Position numbers and translations under genes: made by a program. From positions 3,996,501-4,060,500 of the forward strand of contig CM037845.1 in NCBI GenBank assembly GCA_021234535.1: a DNA stretch of 64,000 bases, written 5' to 3'. Origin of the DNA: Stichopus chloronotus. Taxonomy: Eukaryota; Echinodermata; Holothuroidea; Aspidochirotida; Stichopodidae. Positions 43,779 to 58,700 of this stretch are shown here, piece after piece; the first letter of the stretch is position 1, and each line of letters opens with the position of its first letter. The notes below the pieces were generated by a model. The model worked only from the letters and a program-made list of their open reading frames with translations. It had not been told where the DNA came from and did not search any database.

Positions 43779-46700
43779 CTACACAAAATGAATGAAATAT
43801 GTTAACGGTCAAAATGTATCCATTGAATATAAGTAAAGACTAACCAGTGATTAAAACACCAATAACGACAGTGCAAGTAATTGTGCTCAAAATCTGTGTT
43901 GTGATTCCTTGACAACTGTTATACATAAATTCCAGGGCAGGTTGCAAGAAAAATTTCTCAAGTTGTCACTTCCTTAACAAGCCGTCACGACTGGATCTTA
44001 TCCCAAGATTTGTGTTACAAAAATGTGGCATGACTTGAGTTGTTCAAAAGTCTGTACAGGGAAACTGAAAACAATTAAGAAAACTTAGCCAGAGAGACCG
44101 TGAGAGAGTTTGTCTGTCAACTTTTTCAAATGACAATTGAAACGTGGATTACATTGATTAATCAAAATAACCATGGAACTTGAAAAAGTAATCAAAACCT
44201 AGAAAAATTAACCACTGTAAGCACTTAGAAAACGGCCATCTGACATGTTTCCATTGTCCCCGAGAATTTCTTTGATGCAGTGATCACCGACTGGAAAAAA
44301 ATGATTTACTGGCAACTCTAAAAAGGCACATCCGTTAATGGAGATAACAGTGAGAGGAGGGTTCACATTTGAAGAATGGGAGGGGGGCTGGTGATATGTA
44401 AGTGCTATGCATGTCTCTGGTATAGAAATATGACAACAAAACTAGTAACTGACACATTTGTGCCCATTTTTACGTCACCCCGGTGTTCACGCTAAGGAAT
44501 CAAACCTGTGAGGGAAATTCGCCCTCTCAAAGAATTTTGGGAGGAATTTTCAAAATCAAGGAGTAAGATGTCACTTGGTAAAGATTCTATTGTAATTTAC
44601 TGTGCGTATTTATAATTGTAGCTGTGAAAAAGTGCACGGATATTAAAGACTTATCTTTGAGTGGAATTCAGGAGACAAATGCTGGATTCATCCAATCACA
44701 CACCTTAGCACAAACACAGCGCCATCTAATGTACCCCCGAAAATCTTATTGCCTATAGATTACTCGATAAATTGTGCACAGCTAGTCCAGTGATAACATA
44801 TTTTGATTTGATTTCTTTTAAAATACAAATTATTCTTTGAACTGAACAACAAAAATACGGAGTAGGTAATCAAATTCATACAAAATTATAAATGATTATA
44901 CTATGTCTAAACAAATTGAATACAATTGAACACAATTGAAATTGAATACAATTAATTAAAATATAAAGGACAAGAAAAAATTTTCCTAGTATGGCTCAGC
45001 GAATAGTGTAACTATGACCAAAGAAGCAAGAGAACAGAAGAGGAAAAAAAAATAAGAAACAACAAAAAGAGGGGAAAGGAATCAAATTCTGATTTCATCT
45101 AAGACACTGATTACAGAAAACCTTTGTGGATAACTATATTATTAGTACATAGCTTGCCACGCAAATTAACAAATCTGTTGCCAAAGGACCCAATAAAAAA
45201 AACAGCTATGACAAAAACAGAGCAAGGTGTTTTCATGGGCAAGAAAGATATACATGGGTTGCTATGTATGGTCAAAGGGTTTACAGAGTTAGGTTTGTGT
45301 AGATTTATCAGCTCAGGAGAGCTCCAGAGACACAACGTGAGAGGGGAATGTTGAATATTTAATTTCCGGGATGCTATTAAGAGGCCTTTATCTCAAGCGA
45401 CTCAAGATGGGCCAGGTTGAGATAGAAAACTGATGAGGGTAAAAACATTGGTCATTTGCTCAAGTTATAAGACATGGTACATATGCTGTAGTGCAAGCAG
45501 GGCAGTTCGACCATGGAGTATTCTTCCATGGTACCAAGGTATTGTCAGTGCACAGTTTGGATTGTGAAGATAGAAGGTCTGTAAATCACAGAAGAATCTT
45601 TTGTTTTCAGATTAATTAGATATATATCTAACTGATCAATGAGTGATCTTGATCTTCTGAAGAACTTCAAGAAAGTAAACCTACAGTACACAGTTTCAAT
45701 GGCATCGCAACCCGATACAGAAAAGCTGACAGTGACCATGTATTATACTACTGTTTACTTATTCTCCTATCAGAAAACATGACCTGAAGGTCACCAACCA
45801 GCAAATAGCCGTTGTCCGCCCCAATGAGAAAAACATAAGACAGACCTAACTCCTAGGAGGGATATAAGTAGTCATATAGGCAAGATGTTGATACAACAGC
45901 ACCACAAGGGGAGTGTTTCAATGTGATAAGGGTTAATGCTGGATGGAAAATGGAAATTTAATAGTTTTGTGATAAACACTAGTGCGTTTAATGAAACGGG
46001 CCATTAAAAATTATAATCAGATACTATGGACTGAGTGGGGCCACTGAAAAGCTCAGTGAAGATCTAATTGGTCCATCTACCTCTGGGTTTTGACTGTTAC
46101 ATTCCTCAAATAGTTTAACACCTACAACAGAATTTAGGCAGTAAAACAGAAGAGCTACTTAGCACTTACATTGCACTAATCTTACTTGGCCACCACTAGT
46201 TTTTACTCAACTCTACATTTGGCTGTGGTGAATGATGTTTCACACGACAAAAATAAAACAAAAAACAAACTTTCAAAACCATCTTGGAGAACCATGTTCC
46301 TTAGAAGCAGGTGCTTGTATGTATCTTTTTCATTCCTTGCTGAAGGCGGACAAAGAGTCTTCGTGAATTTGATTTGGCGTATGTGTATGTGTGCATGCAA
46401 CAAAATCTTGTTAAAAATCTGGCTTTTGAAGGAGAAGTGCAAGGTGAGTCAAAGTTGGTGTGTGGGTTGGACATACAAATATCTTGGCTGAAATTGTTAT
46501 GGTTTGGGTCAAAGGTCAGATCTGGGGTCACCTGAAGGCAGAATGCAGACAAATTATGTTTGCAGTATCTCAGTATAATCAAACTTGGGGGTACTTGGGT
46601 ATGTACAGCATAAGATAAATGAGATTGAGAGGATTTTCTTGTTGGTCAAAGGTCATATGAGGACACCAGAAGTCATACTGCTAAAAACTTGTGAAGTCTA

Positions 46701-49700
46701 ATGAACACTAGCTTTTGATGAGAATGTGCAAGACACTTTAAAGTCATTGTGTGGGTAGGACATGTAAAGATCTCAGCTGGAATTGTTTTTGTTGGTCACC
46801 TGAGGTCATCCGCAGGCAGAATATACAGACAAACCTTGTTTGCAGTATCTCATAAACCACACATTGCATGAACTTGAAAGGCATACACTGCCTTTTAAGT
46901 AAATAAGACTATGAGGGTGTTTCTAGAGGTCAAAGGTCATTTGGGTCCTCAAATGTCATCAAATGAAAAGCATGTGAACACCCTATTTACAAAGGAAAGC
47001 TAATTTCACACTTTAAAGTTGTTCTGTAGATGTAGTGTATAAAGATCCTTGTGACGGTTGGTTTTGCCGTGAACCAAAGGTCATCTGGGGTCATTGGAGT
47101 GCAAAATATTAGGACCTCTGCTAGCATTGTTTTGCTTTTCTGTTTTGTCTTATGGGTAAAATGGAATTTGAGCTCTTCCACAGGCAAAGAATGGTAATGC
47201 TTGCAAATTTCAGTTAAGAACTAATCTGCAAATTTAACCTGGCAGTTAGGTAAAGTGTACTTGCTGTATGAATTTTACAAACCTTATAAAGATGACACTT
47301 CATCCATTATGACAGTTGACAAATGGTATTGTGCAGGTTTCTGATCAAATATACTTGTTTTGGCCTAGAATTATGCTATGGTCTTTTGCTGACCTTATAA
47401 CAAAGAAGTTTTGTAGAAAAGTGGTATTATTAAAAGCCCAATTCTGTCGCTTTTACTCAGCACCGTGCACCAGAGCTTTTCATAAAGTCCACAAAAGGGA
47501 GTAATACTGGCATCATGCTTCTGTTATTAATGACTGTTCCTCTGACGATTAAAAGTGCTCGCATAGCTTTCAAAGCCATCATTAGATTTTCATTCCATCT
47601 AGGACGATTTTACCTCTCATTTTCCTTGGAGCATTCATTACCTGAGATATACTGTAGCTCTTGTTCTGTCATCAAGCAATATGGAATACTTTTGTCTTAT
47701 GATTTGGAAATGTGAAGCTGTGCCACATATATTCACAGTGAAGTCTTTTTTGTACGATAAAAATGACTATTTTATTAGAAGTCACGTAGATTGAGGAATT
47801 TATATGACTGCCCTTTACTGATATATCACTTGTTCTTGGAAAATGCACTACTACACCTGTGCTACAATTGTAAAGGATGGAGAAGTCTTGGCTTCCAATA
47901 TTAATTCAAATTGCAGAGGTACTGGAAAATATTAAACTTTATCTCTAATGGTTACATCAAACATCGCAACTGGGTACAATATTCATTCGGTTCCAATGGC
48001 GACGAGGAACCGCTAAGCATCTTGGTTTTCTTGTCTCTTGGCTTTCTTGTCTCTAATTTAAACAGTTATTGCTATGCACCCTTTTTCAAACTACATACAA
48101 ATGGAGCCCACCAGTCAATGAGTAACACAGCTCTGTTGGGCGGGTCGACCCAACGCAGATCTCACCTACCGTTGCTAGGAGACTGAGTCAACATTGCTCT
48201 CAACTTCTGGGGTGGGGAGATGTGAGCCACATTTCTCTCCGCTACAATTCACAGGAGATTGAGCCAACATTACTCTAGCTACAGTTAAAAAAAAGTGACC
48301 ATATACATACGTACGTACGTACTTACGTACACACATACATACATACATACATACATACATACATACATACATACATACATACATACATACATACATACAT
48401 ACATACATACATACATACATACATACATACATACATACATACATACATACATACATCTGCAGCACTTATTCATCTCTTACATTTCCATGGGCTTACCACC
48501 AATATCTGTACAGCTGACACCTACATCTTCATGATGGGAGCACAAGGCTGTTGCCCAACCTTCATAGGCACAGTAGTCCCATCTGGTCTCATCTCCTTGG
48601 CAACTGATGTACCTCATGATTGGTCCATCTCCTGTGCCATAATATGCATTATAATGAGTGTAGAGAGCACTCTCAAAGCCGAGCTGACGGCAAATGACGT
48701 CCCCGTCATTCTGACGGAAGTTGTCATCGCAGATTGTGCCCCATTCATTGTTGTAAAAAATCTCAACCCTCCCTTCAGACCTCGATGGGCCATTGACCAA
48801 ACGGACATCTCCGTCAGCGTGAAGCACTATAGAAGGAAGAAAAAAAAAGGTTGACAAATTTCTGATTTAAGCAACTGTTGATTATTTGGGTCCTACAGGC
48901 CTAATTAAAAAGCGTTTTGGTTTTATTTATTCACATGACGGGAATAAGCAAGACCAGAAGTTGAATGACTTTGAGATTTTGTATCTCTATGTGAGATACT
49001 ATGTCAACAAGACTACAAACTATGATATCTAGTGATCTCACATGACCTTTGACCTCCACAAGAAAATGATAGAGATCATCTGCTCATCAGTCTGAAGATC
49101 CAACAACATCCAGTGACTGGGATATGTTCCTTAACAGATTTTCGGACTTCTACTTTCTGGTGACCTCAATTTACTGTTGACCTCCATGAACAACAATAGT
49201 AGGGTGTGAATTTAAGGAATTTTCATTGGTGGTCCAAAGGACTGTGTAATTGTGAATATTTCATATAACTTGGTAGTCCTTCATCATTGCTTGTCATCCT
49301 TGAAAAAAAACCCAGCAAAACAAGAAAGTATCACCCAGTATATTAATACAGCACCCACCCCAGGCAACATTCCAACATGGGCCTCATATAGGTAAATCCA
49401 TATGAGGCCCATACGATTTTGAGCCCAAAATCTGTCAGGGGTCCCTTTCCTGATGTTGAAACTTGAGTGCGAAGGAAATTTAATTTAAATGCCCAACTTG
49501 GCCTTGAGGAGCTGTTATTTTGTGATGCAAAGTAACCACACAAGTGTGGAAAAAGCAGCTGGTGGCTTCTTACAACCTCACATATGGGGGACCATTTGAC
49601 TAAACAAGTTTGGATCAAATTTGGTACCTTTTATTTTCATAAAGTGAAGTCTGATGGAAAGCCTTAGATTATATATTTTTGGACAAACCTCCCACTTGCA

Positions 49701-52700
49701 TTATCCTCAAATGCCACCAACTTAATCCACTCAGCAACACAGCCAAATAAAATGCCTTTGAAGCACTAAAAAGTGCTGAGAAAAAAACAGAATGACAGAC
49801 AAAGTAGAAATTAAATAAAAAAAGTTTTTAATGGGGTCTGTGAATTCTTTCATCCATTCATGTCTATACAGGCACATACATAATTGAGATTGGATTCATC
49901 TCCTCTAGGTTTGGAGTGACTTGGAGTCAGAAGTTTGGATTGATTTCTTGTAACACTGTTGTATATAGTGACAAAACTTTTCAATATCTGGAGTTTGTGT
50001 ACTACATGTTGACAAAAAATATGCCATCCTACTGATAGTGACCCATCTTAAGCTTAGCAACATATTAAACAACACATAAAAAGTGCATAAACACTTTGGA
50101 TAGAAAATTGACTGGAAATCTTCATCCCTGCCGTACAGCAATTATGATCAATTACAGTAGTTCAGTAGCATATGCGTAGGTGAGGCTCTTATAGTATATG
50201 TACATTTATATGTTAGGCAACATCAAAAGTCCCAAGCAACATCTATGGAGAAAAACACCTAGGAAGATAGAACCTTCCCATTGAAGTTTGTGAAAATGTG
50301 GCAGACTGTTAGTTTAGGGTCTTTTGCTCATATAAAAAAATGCTTCTTGTATTCTTGAAAGACAGAACTATTTTTGTTAGTTTCGACAACCGATGTTCAA
50401 GTTGCTCCCCCAGGGGCCTTCTAAAGCAAAAACAATATGTGCACAGAGCAATACTGGTTGTGAGATCAAACCATGTTTTTTTCAAGACTGAAATCTTTTA
50501 CTTTCAGGAATCCATGAATTGCGTAGATTACGAAAAATTTCTGCGGACATAATTTCAATAATTAACATTAGATTCAAGTCATTTCTAATTGATAAGGTTT
50601 CATTCCAAGCAAGAGCATTTTGAAAACATGTACACCAAAATGGTTTTCGTGTTTAAACATAATGCTGGACTGTTCCATTGCTCTCAATTTTAACAGTGGT
50701 AACTCGCAATGATAATTTCCCCAACAAAACCAATAGAGATACTGCCGGATTTCTGCTCGTTTAAAGGGAGATCAGCTTATTTTTTCTACCTGTTGTTTAT
50801 TTTCCGTTTTTTGTAACATATGGGCAGGATTCTGACATTTCTGTCAAGTAATAAGTAGGCGACGGCAAATGCCAATGTTGACGGCCAATTGCTGCCAGTG
50901 ACTCGTTACTTTTGACAATCCTTCAGCATTCATCCCAGTTTCATGTAATTACCTCTGACCAACATCTTGGTCATCAGCTGGGTGACCAAGCAGACATGTT
51001 TTGGTGACATTCAGTAGTCCGACAGAAATGTTAATGGTCTCGTACGATTGGATGCTGATTTCACACCCTGAATACTGATCATTTACATGCAATGGACTAC
51101 CTACAGTCCTATACATTAAGTTCGAAGTTAAAGAGACATTCAGTTGCTCAGATATCTTCCTTAATGGGTTTTCTGACCTTAACCTCTGGTAACTTCAAAT
51201 AATCTTTGACCTCTTTACAAAACAATAAGGATCATCTACTTTACAATAGACAACCTGCACATCAAGTTGAAGTTGCAGCAACTTTCTATTACTGAGATAC
51301 TGTCTTTACAAGGTTTTCAAACTATGAACTCTTCTGACCTCACACGACATTTGACTTCCATAGAAAATGACAGAAGACTAACCAAGGTTCAGTTTGAAGC
51401 TCTGGTGTGGATCACATATGCACATGGTTACCACCCCTCCCTTAAAAACATGCCAAGATTACTGAGTGGGCAAAATCCGTTTTACACTTCGCAGTTGTAA
51501 TTATATAAACTACAGCATGTACACACTGTGATACTCACGAGCATCCAGGCAAATTAATCCAACATCTTCACTGTGTGTACACACCGATGTGTGCCATTCC
51601 CCTATATGACAATTCATCCAGTCTCGTCCAGATGGATAAAAGCAGTTTATTTCATCCATGATAGGTCCACGACCTTTGCCAAATTCAGCGTTGCCGTACA
51701 CCTGCACATCTCCGGGGTAGCCAAGTTGATTGCATATAACTTGACCCTCTTCTGTACCAAAAGTGTCATCACAAACTGTCCCCCATTCACCATTATAGAA
51801 TATCTCAACCCTTCCACTGTGCATATTCTCTCCATCAACGAGACGGACATTTTTTTCCGCTGTGGATAGCAGGAGAGATAAATGCAGGAATTATTAAGGT
51901 ACATTTCAACACCATAGAAACACTTCATCAAAGCTAACCCTAAATTTCATCTAAATCAATCCAAATCCCATATGTCTAAACAAGAAAAAAATGAAACAAT
52001 CTTGACACTTAACAGTACATTACTTTTATAGATTCTCACCAAAAAGAAAAGGATGAACAACAGGCACAGGCAGTAGATAAATAATGAAAGATTAATCAAC
52101 AGTGGACCATGTCTTAACACAGAGGATAATGCACGATCCGGGTTAATGCAAGCAATGCACAGGAATGCAGCCCGAATGCATCCAGGGAAAGCATTAACCC
52201 CATGAGAGTGCATTATCCCATTATTAATGCACAGGTCTAAATTTGATTGACCTTGTTCATACACACAAAACAAGATTTTCATAAAGAAAAAGAAGACTTA
52301 GGTTTGTAAATAACCATGTTGTTATTGCAAACAAGATTTACAAGAAAAGGTAAACAAGATTCACAACAGGTCAGCAATGTTCGCATCTAGTAGACAAAGA
52401 ACTACCATTGTTTTGTGGAAAGATAGCAGATGACAAAACACTGTGATCCACTATTTTATTGTATTCATTCGTTGGTGATTTTACTCTAAAACTGACCATG
52501 TTTATCTGAAGGATAATGCACAGTCACCTCAGCACGGAGATTCCGGGAATCCAGGCCCCTACACATGTAAGTTAATTGACCATCTAGCTCTGCACATTCT
52601 ACACCAGAGATGAACTGTGCATGCTAACGTTCACGTTTGTATGTACGGGGTTTCTGTCAATCAATCTGCAAGTACCTGTGGGTAGCAATATGTACTGCTT

Positions 52701-55700
52701 CTTTGCTTACCTCAGGGAAGAGGTCCTTGTTTGTTGTCGTATGACTTCGTCTATGTACGTGCCTCCGTGCTAAGCTTGTGTGTGAGAGTCTGTGCATGCA
52801 TTAACTACTGTTATATTATGCTTTTTGGGTTTTCAGGTATCCACTAACCTAACAAGTCATATTTGAGATGTGCACAAGAGAGAATATGCATTTGAATCAC
52901 ATCTCCACTTTTAACACAGGTACTGTATCAACTTCGATGACCCTAATGAATATTCAACAGAAGAACTGAAAAGTAAACAATTGTGCTGAGCACTAAAATC
53001 CAAAGCAACAATTTCTCAAAGTGGCCAGTATTGATCCCACTCCCCCCCTCTCCGTGGTTAACATGAAACATTGGGAAGTCTCAAGTAGGCACTACAGAGA
53101 ACACAAGGAATGGGGGTGTTGGCGCAAATTTAGAGGTCCCAGACGATTATGACACCTCACTTCAATGATTAAGGTCACATTAAAGCATCCAGGGTCTGTT
53201 ACCCTTCTGCAGTTCTTGAGAAAAAGCCCTGTGATTGCACTAAAAGGGTCCATGCGAAATGTAACATTGCTCCTAGAAGTGCTAACGTCACATGCTTTTG
53301 CATTGGACAATTCTATTTCAGTACCTGTTTGACCACGAAACTGGCAAGAACCCTGCAGTGTATTAGTGTTCACTGGTAATGTACATAGCCACAGCACACA
53401 GTTACTTTGAGCTGGTTAAAAATTTTGTGGATTGGTAAAAACATAGCATTAGGGTCGGTGACAAAATTTGAGTCTGATCATCTTCGCATTACGACCTTGG
53501 AATTTGGAAGAGAGCAGACTGTCTCCAATCAGACTGGGAAACACAAGTGGATCCCGACTGTTACTCACATTACCTTCGGCACAGCGAACGCCAGCATCTT
53601 CCCCATGATTGCAATCATTCACGCCCCATCCACGACTCAAACAATGCTCGAGACGGTCCTCCCAACCGGTGCAGAGAACGTCATCCAACCATATTTGTCC
53701 ATCTCCTTCGTAAAAGCCCCCACCACCTGATACTGCAGTTGCATCTGTTCCAAATCTAAGCTGGCGGCAAACAACGATGGCATCTTCTACATCCCATTTG
53801 TCGTCGCAAACGGTTCCCCATTCACCGTTGTAATATATCTCAACTCTACCTTCTCGAGACGTAGCTCCTCCGACCAGACGAAGATCACCGTTGCCTGACA
53901 CAGAAACGAAGGTTCAAATTAAAACAAAAAGCTTTGGCACATTTTGGGGTTGTCTTTAGGTTCTAGTCACAAAACTCAGAGAAAGACTCAACAAAGGAGT
54001 ACTTGAATGCCATTACTGCAGTTAGCATGTGTGGAGAGGCATAGCATGTTTTGACATTTGGTATTTTGGCTCAAGCACATGATGTTGGACCCCTACGTGG
54101 TCAATACCATATGCTTAAAGGCATATACTGACATTTATAAGGGTTCTGAAATGAAACATGAGAATTTTCCACTGCAGGCATTCAAACCCCATACCACTAT
54201 CTGATTCCTGACTCGATATACATTACTGTTTGAAGAAAGATTTCCAGTTGCCTCAAGGTCACCAAAGTGTCATGTAACAGTGACAGATTATTGCAAGGAG
54301 TATTTCTTGAACTTTGAGATGGAAGACCTCATTTAACCTTGAAATTTGACACGAGCAAAAATGTAGGTTTGGTATAATGCATATTTTACATGAAAACATT
54401 GTGGAAATTAAGGTAACATCTCTTAAACTAATGTAATGTTTCTTTTTTAAAGAGGCTCATTGAATTGTTTTGCAAAATTCACTCAATTTTTCTAAACCAG
54501 TCAAGTTTCCTTCACATACTAATGACAAACAGTCAAACTAAAAGGATCCCAAAGTTTTACATACGTTGGAACATTAATGAGTGAGTAACCAACGACTGAA
54601 TTTAGTTTTTGAAACTTTGTGACCAGACATTTTCACATTAGTACATTCACATGCACACAATCAGAGCAAGTAACGGTCAAAAATTCGAAAAAATTGACAG
54701 TTTTCATATAACTATTGGATGTGAAACTTGATTAATTATGCTAATTGTCAGTATTGTCGTGTCTTTGTATACTTCAAAATCACCGCAATCTTTACTGATA
54801 TCAACTCAATGAGCCCCTTTAAACAGTCAAGATTATAAAGAAATACAAAGGATATTCATACATGCTGTGCCAGAGTGACATCACAATTTCCTGATTACAC
54901 AAAGAGGACCATTTTGAAATAAATATTTCATTAAAAATTCATAACTTCCAAACCAAACATGCTTTTGAGATACAGTATGGTTTTTACCAAGAAAAAATAA
55001 AAAAAAATCTCTATTTTTTTATTTATATCGATTTCCATCAGTGGCCACTCCCTTTAAAAGGATTTCAGCTGTGATGTCAGCATAGAGCTTTGCCTTTGGT
55101 TACTTTAAGTTGGTTGTTACAGTACATCTGAACCATATGAAAAAAAAAAATAAATAAACAGGAGTCCAAGGGCACTGTGGTTCCTTGCACAGATGTACAG
55201 TATACAGTATAATCTAAATTATGAAGTAAAAGGAGCATTTTCCATTATTTTGTACAATAGCCCATATGGCCCATTTCAGACCATGAACCCTCACTTTTGA
55301 ACCATAAAATCTGTAGAGAAAGAAAGATATTTCATGCTTTTATAAAATGGCCCACTTCAGACATTGGACCCCAAACATGCACCCACATGAAACCACTTCC
55401 ATAGCACTAACGTGACCAACCATTTACAGTGTCACATACTATCTGTAACAGAAGAGAATCTGTAAGAAGCAAGTTGGACAATTTGGATTCCTTTTGCAAA
55501 ATTAGTCACTGTTCTTATTACAATCTACGATTCAATAATAACTCTAAAGGGAACATCTCACTTGTATCAAAGTTATATTCACCATGAGATTTGGCATTGT
55601 CACCATGGTATGATGGCCGAAATCGCGAGCATCATGGAGAACACTGTGTCTGTTGACAAGTCCGAACGACCAATGTACTCATTACTGCTTTCAGTAGTGC

Positions 55701-58700
55701 CTTCACATAGAATTGAAGATCAGTAACGTTTAGAACTTCAGCTTCTACATGACATACATTTAAAGACTTCAATTGACGTGAAAATGTTGAATTTTAGGAA
55801 TGACGACAGCATGTGTAAGCAGACTACTGGCATTAAAACTTGACAAATTTAAGCATGTTGGAGACACTATCATCATGTACATGTTGGTACCTATCTGGTG
55901 CAATAGAACACATTTAGTGGATGCACAGGTAGCATGTTCAATGTTGAGCTATAAATGTTAGAGGGCACTGGAAAGTGATAAAAAGAAAGCCAGGCCATGT
56001 TTTCACCTTTTCATTTTTCCTAAGTTTTCCATTTCTTTAACTGCGGATCATCAGACTAGTTTGCAGTACATGCAATTCAAAGACTGCAAATATGCTGTAC
56101 AAGGGCAACACAGATGGGGATAAGGCATCATGCCCTGCTACACTGCCTGTGAAAAATACATCACCAACAGAAATAACTGGCCCTTTTTTCCTTTCTTTTG
56201 GTGACCTTAACCTTGATAACAGCTATACAGATCCACTATACTGTATTTCTGCTTTGATGAAGAACAACCCCTTCCGCATTTTTACCCCATAGTGTTTCTA
56301 TCCCAAGAACCACGATTTCCAAAAGATGGAGGAGCATGTTTGAGGGAGGTATGCACATGCTGCAGTCTATTGCTGGTACTGTGTGGATAACAAGGGTGCT
56401 AGTGGCCTTTACATGGTCTTTTTTTTTCTCTCTCTTTTTTTTTTTGCCTGTGCCATCTTTAAAGCTTACATTGGGCTCTGATGATATACCTGTTAGGAAT
56501 ACACCAGAAATTAAAACAAGACTTATATCATCTGTACGTACAGATCCTAAGAGGTATTCGTGACAGCAAGAAACGTCGTAAGCTTTTCTCTTTTTTACAT
56601 AAACATCAGTACGGTTTCATCTACTTACAAGAAACACATTCCATTCCTTCTGACAATTCAATTTCGCTCAATGAAGGGGAGGGAAAGCATACCTCTCACA
56701 TGGTTCAAACTGCAGTAAAGGTGTTGCCATTTTGTTCAATCCTTCTATTTCCATTGTCGTCAATAATGTATTACTAGATGTAGATGGTCGTTACATCATT
56801 ATTAATGCTTATTGCGAAGATACATTGTTTGAATTCATAAATATCTACGGGCCTAATATTGATAACGCTGCTTTCTTTCTGAAGATAGACAGCTGTATCA
56901 ACAACCACGATTGGGATTGTGTTGTTTGGGGAGGTAACTTTAATTTTGTGATGAACCTTTCTCTAGACAAAGTTGGTGGAAATGCCTATACTAATTTTAA
57001 GGCAAGAAATCATGTTTTAAGTATGATGGAAAGATATGATCTTATCTACATTTGGCGTGAGAGAAACCCCTGTAAAAATCAGTATACATGGCATTCTAGT
57101 ATCGACACTACAATTCACTGTAGATTAGATTTTTTTTCTAGTGTCGAAACATTTTAAAAATTCCGTTTCCGATGCACTCATTCAGCCTCTCCTCGGCTCT
57201 GATCATTGTCCTGTCTTAGTGAAAATCTTGATTGGCAATACTCGTGGTAAAGGAATCTGGAAACTTAATATCTCCCTGTCGGATGACCCTAATTACATCA
57301 GTTCTGTCAAAGATGCAATCAACGAGGTAATTTCTTCTCATGGACACTACAATCCCATGCTGCTCTGGGAATCTTGCAAATTGATCATAAGGTCTGTTTC
57401 TATTACTTATTCAAAAAGCGTGGCCAAAAAAAGGCAATTTGAAGAAAGAAAATTGATTGAAAATATTGCTCTCTATGAACATCAATATGCTGCAAGTCAT
57501 TCTGGTCACCTCAAGAATCAACTTGAGGAATCAAAAAGTAAATTAGAATCTATTTATGACTATAAATTAAAAAGTATTATTATCCGTTCTAGAGCTCGTT
57601 GGTCTGAAAATGGAGAGAAAAATACCAAATATTTTCTTAATTTGGAAAAAAGGAATAAATCTTACAATTGCATTAAACAACTTATTTTAGACAATGGTTT
57701 GATCATTCATAGCCCTGTTGATATACTGAAAACGGCTTGTGATTTCTATAAGAACCTCTACACTAAAGATGTGGAGGTCAATTCAAATATTTTTTTCATT
57801 AGCCAGGGTCTTGTTCATACAAAGCTTTCTGATGATCAATCAAAGAGCTGCGAAGGGCTTCTCTCTCTTCAAGAATGTTCGAACGCTTTATTTTCAATGT
57901 CTTTAAATAAGTCTCCAGACTCTGACGGAATCCTGACAGAATTTTATCGTGTTTTTTGGGATGATGTAGGTCAGCTGGTTGTAAATTCCTTCAATTACTC
58001 ATTTCAAAAGGGTTACATTACAGACGAGCAAGGTAGAGCGTGTTTAACTCTTATCCCCACGGGAAACAAAGATCATCGTTATCTAAAAAACTGGAGACCT
58101 ATTGCTCTACTTAACACTGATTAAAAGGTTGTTGCTAAGTGTTTAGCTACCCGTATGAAATCTGTCCTTTCCAATCTCATCAGTCCCGAGTAAACTGGAT
58201 TCCTCAAGGGCCGCTATATTGGTGAAGATATTAGATTAATTTTAGATCTTATTAATTACTGTGATGATAATGGCATTTCTGGTGCTCTTATTTTTCTTGA
58301 TTACGAAAAGGCGTTTGATCGACTTGACTGGGACTTTATTTACAACACTCTTTCTTATTTTAACTTTGGCAATGAATTCTGTGCCTGGATCAAGACACTC
58401 TATAGTAATGTTTCATCTTGTATTGTTAACAACGGGTTTCTCTCTGAATATTTCAACGTATCCAGGGGTGTTCGTCAAGGATGTCCCCTCAGTCCGTATT
58501 TATTACTTGTTCTGAAATCTTTACTTCTTTGATTAAATCTAACCATAGTATTCAAGGTATTCGTATTGCTAATTCTGTTTTTAAAATTTCGGGCTATGCC
58601 GATGATACCGTAATAATTACTAATGGCTTGCCCAGTGACATTTCAGAAACTGTGAATCTGCTTCGCAAGTTCTGCAATATTTCTGGTCTCAATGTAAATT

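Noticed and set aside
48175..48534. Open frames on both strands of about 60-96 codons with repeated Tyr-Val-Cys-Met or Thr-Tyr-Ile-His
   Set aside because: They are translations of the (CATA)n microsatellite and its edge; no coding signal.
51956..52282. Hydrophobic minus-strand 108-codon frame in a gene B intron, considered as an alternative membrane exon
   Set aside because: No acceptor in phase 1, it lies between SRCR1 and SRCR2, and the surrounding AATGCAC words look repetitive.
53092..53397. Cys-containing minus-strand 101-codon frame, considered as an extra extracellular exon of gene B
   Set aside because: The best acceptor is phase 0, not phase 1, and the cysteine spacing fits no extracellular module I know.
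53896..56529. Search for an EGF exon in gene B equivalent to the one in gene A
   Set aside because: No cysteine pattern found on the minus strand; it may have been lost or never gained.
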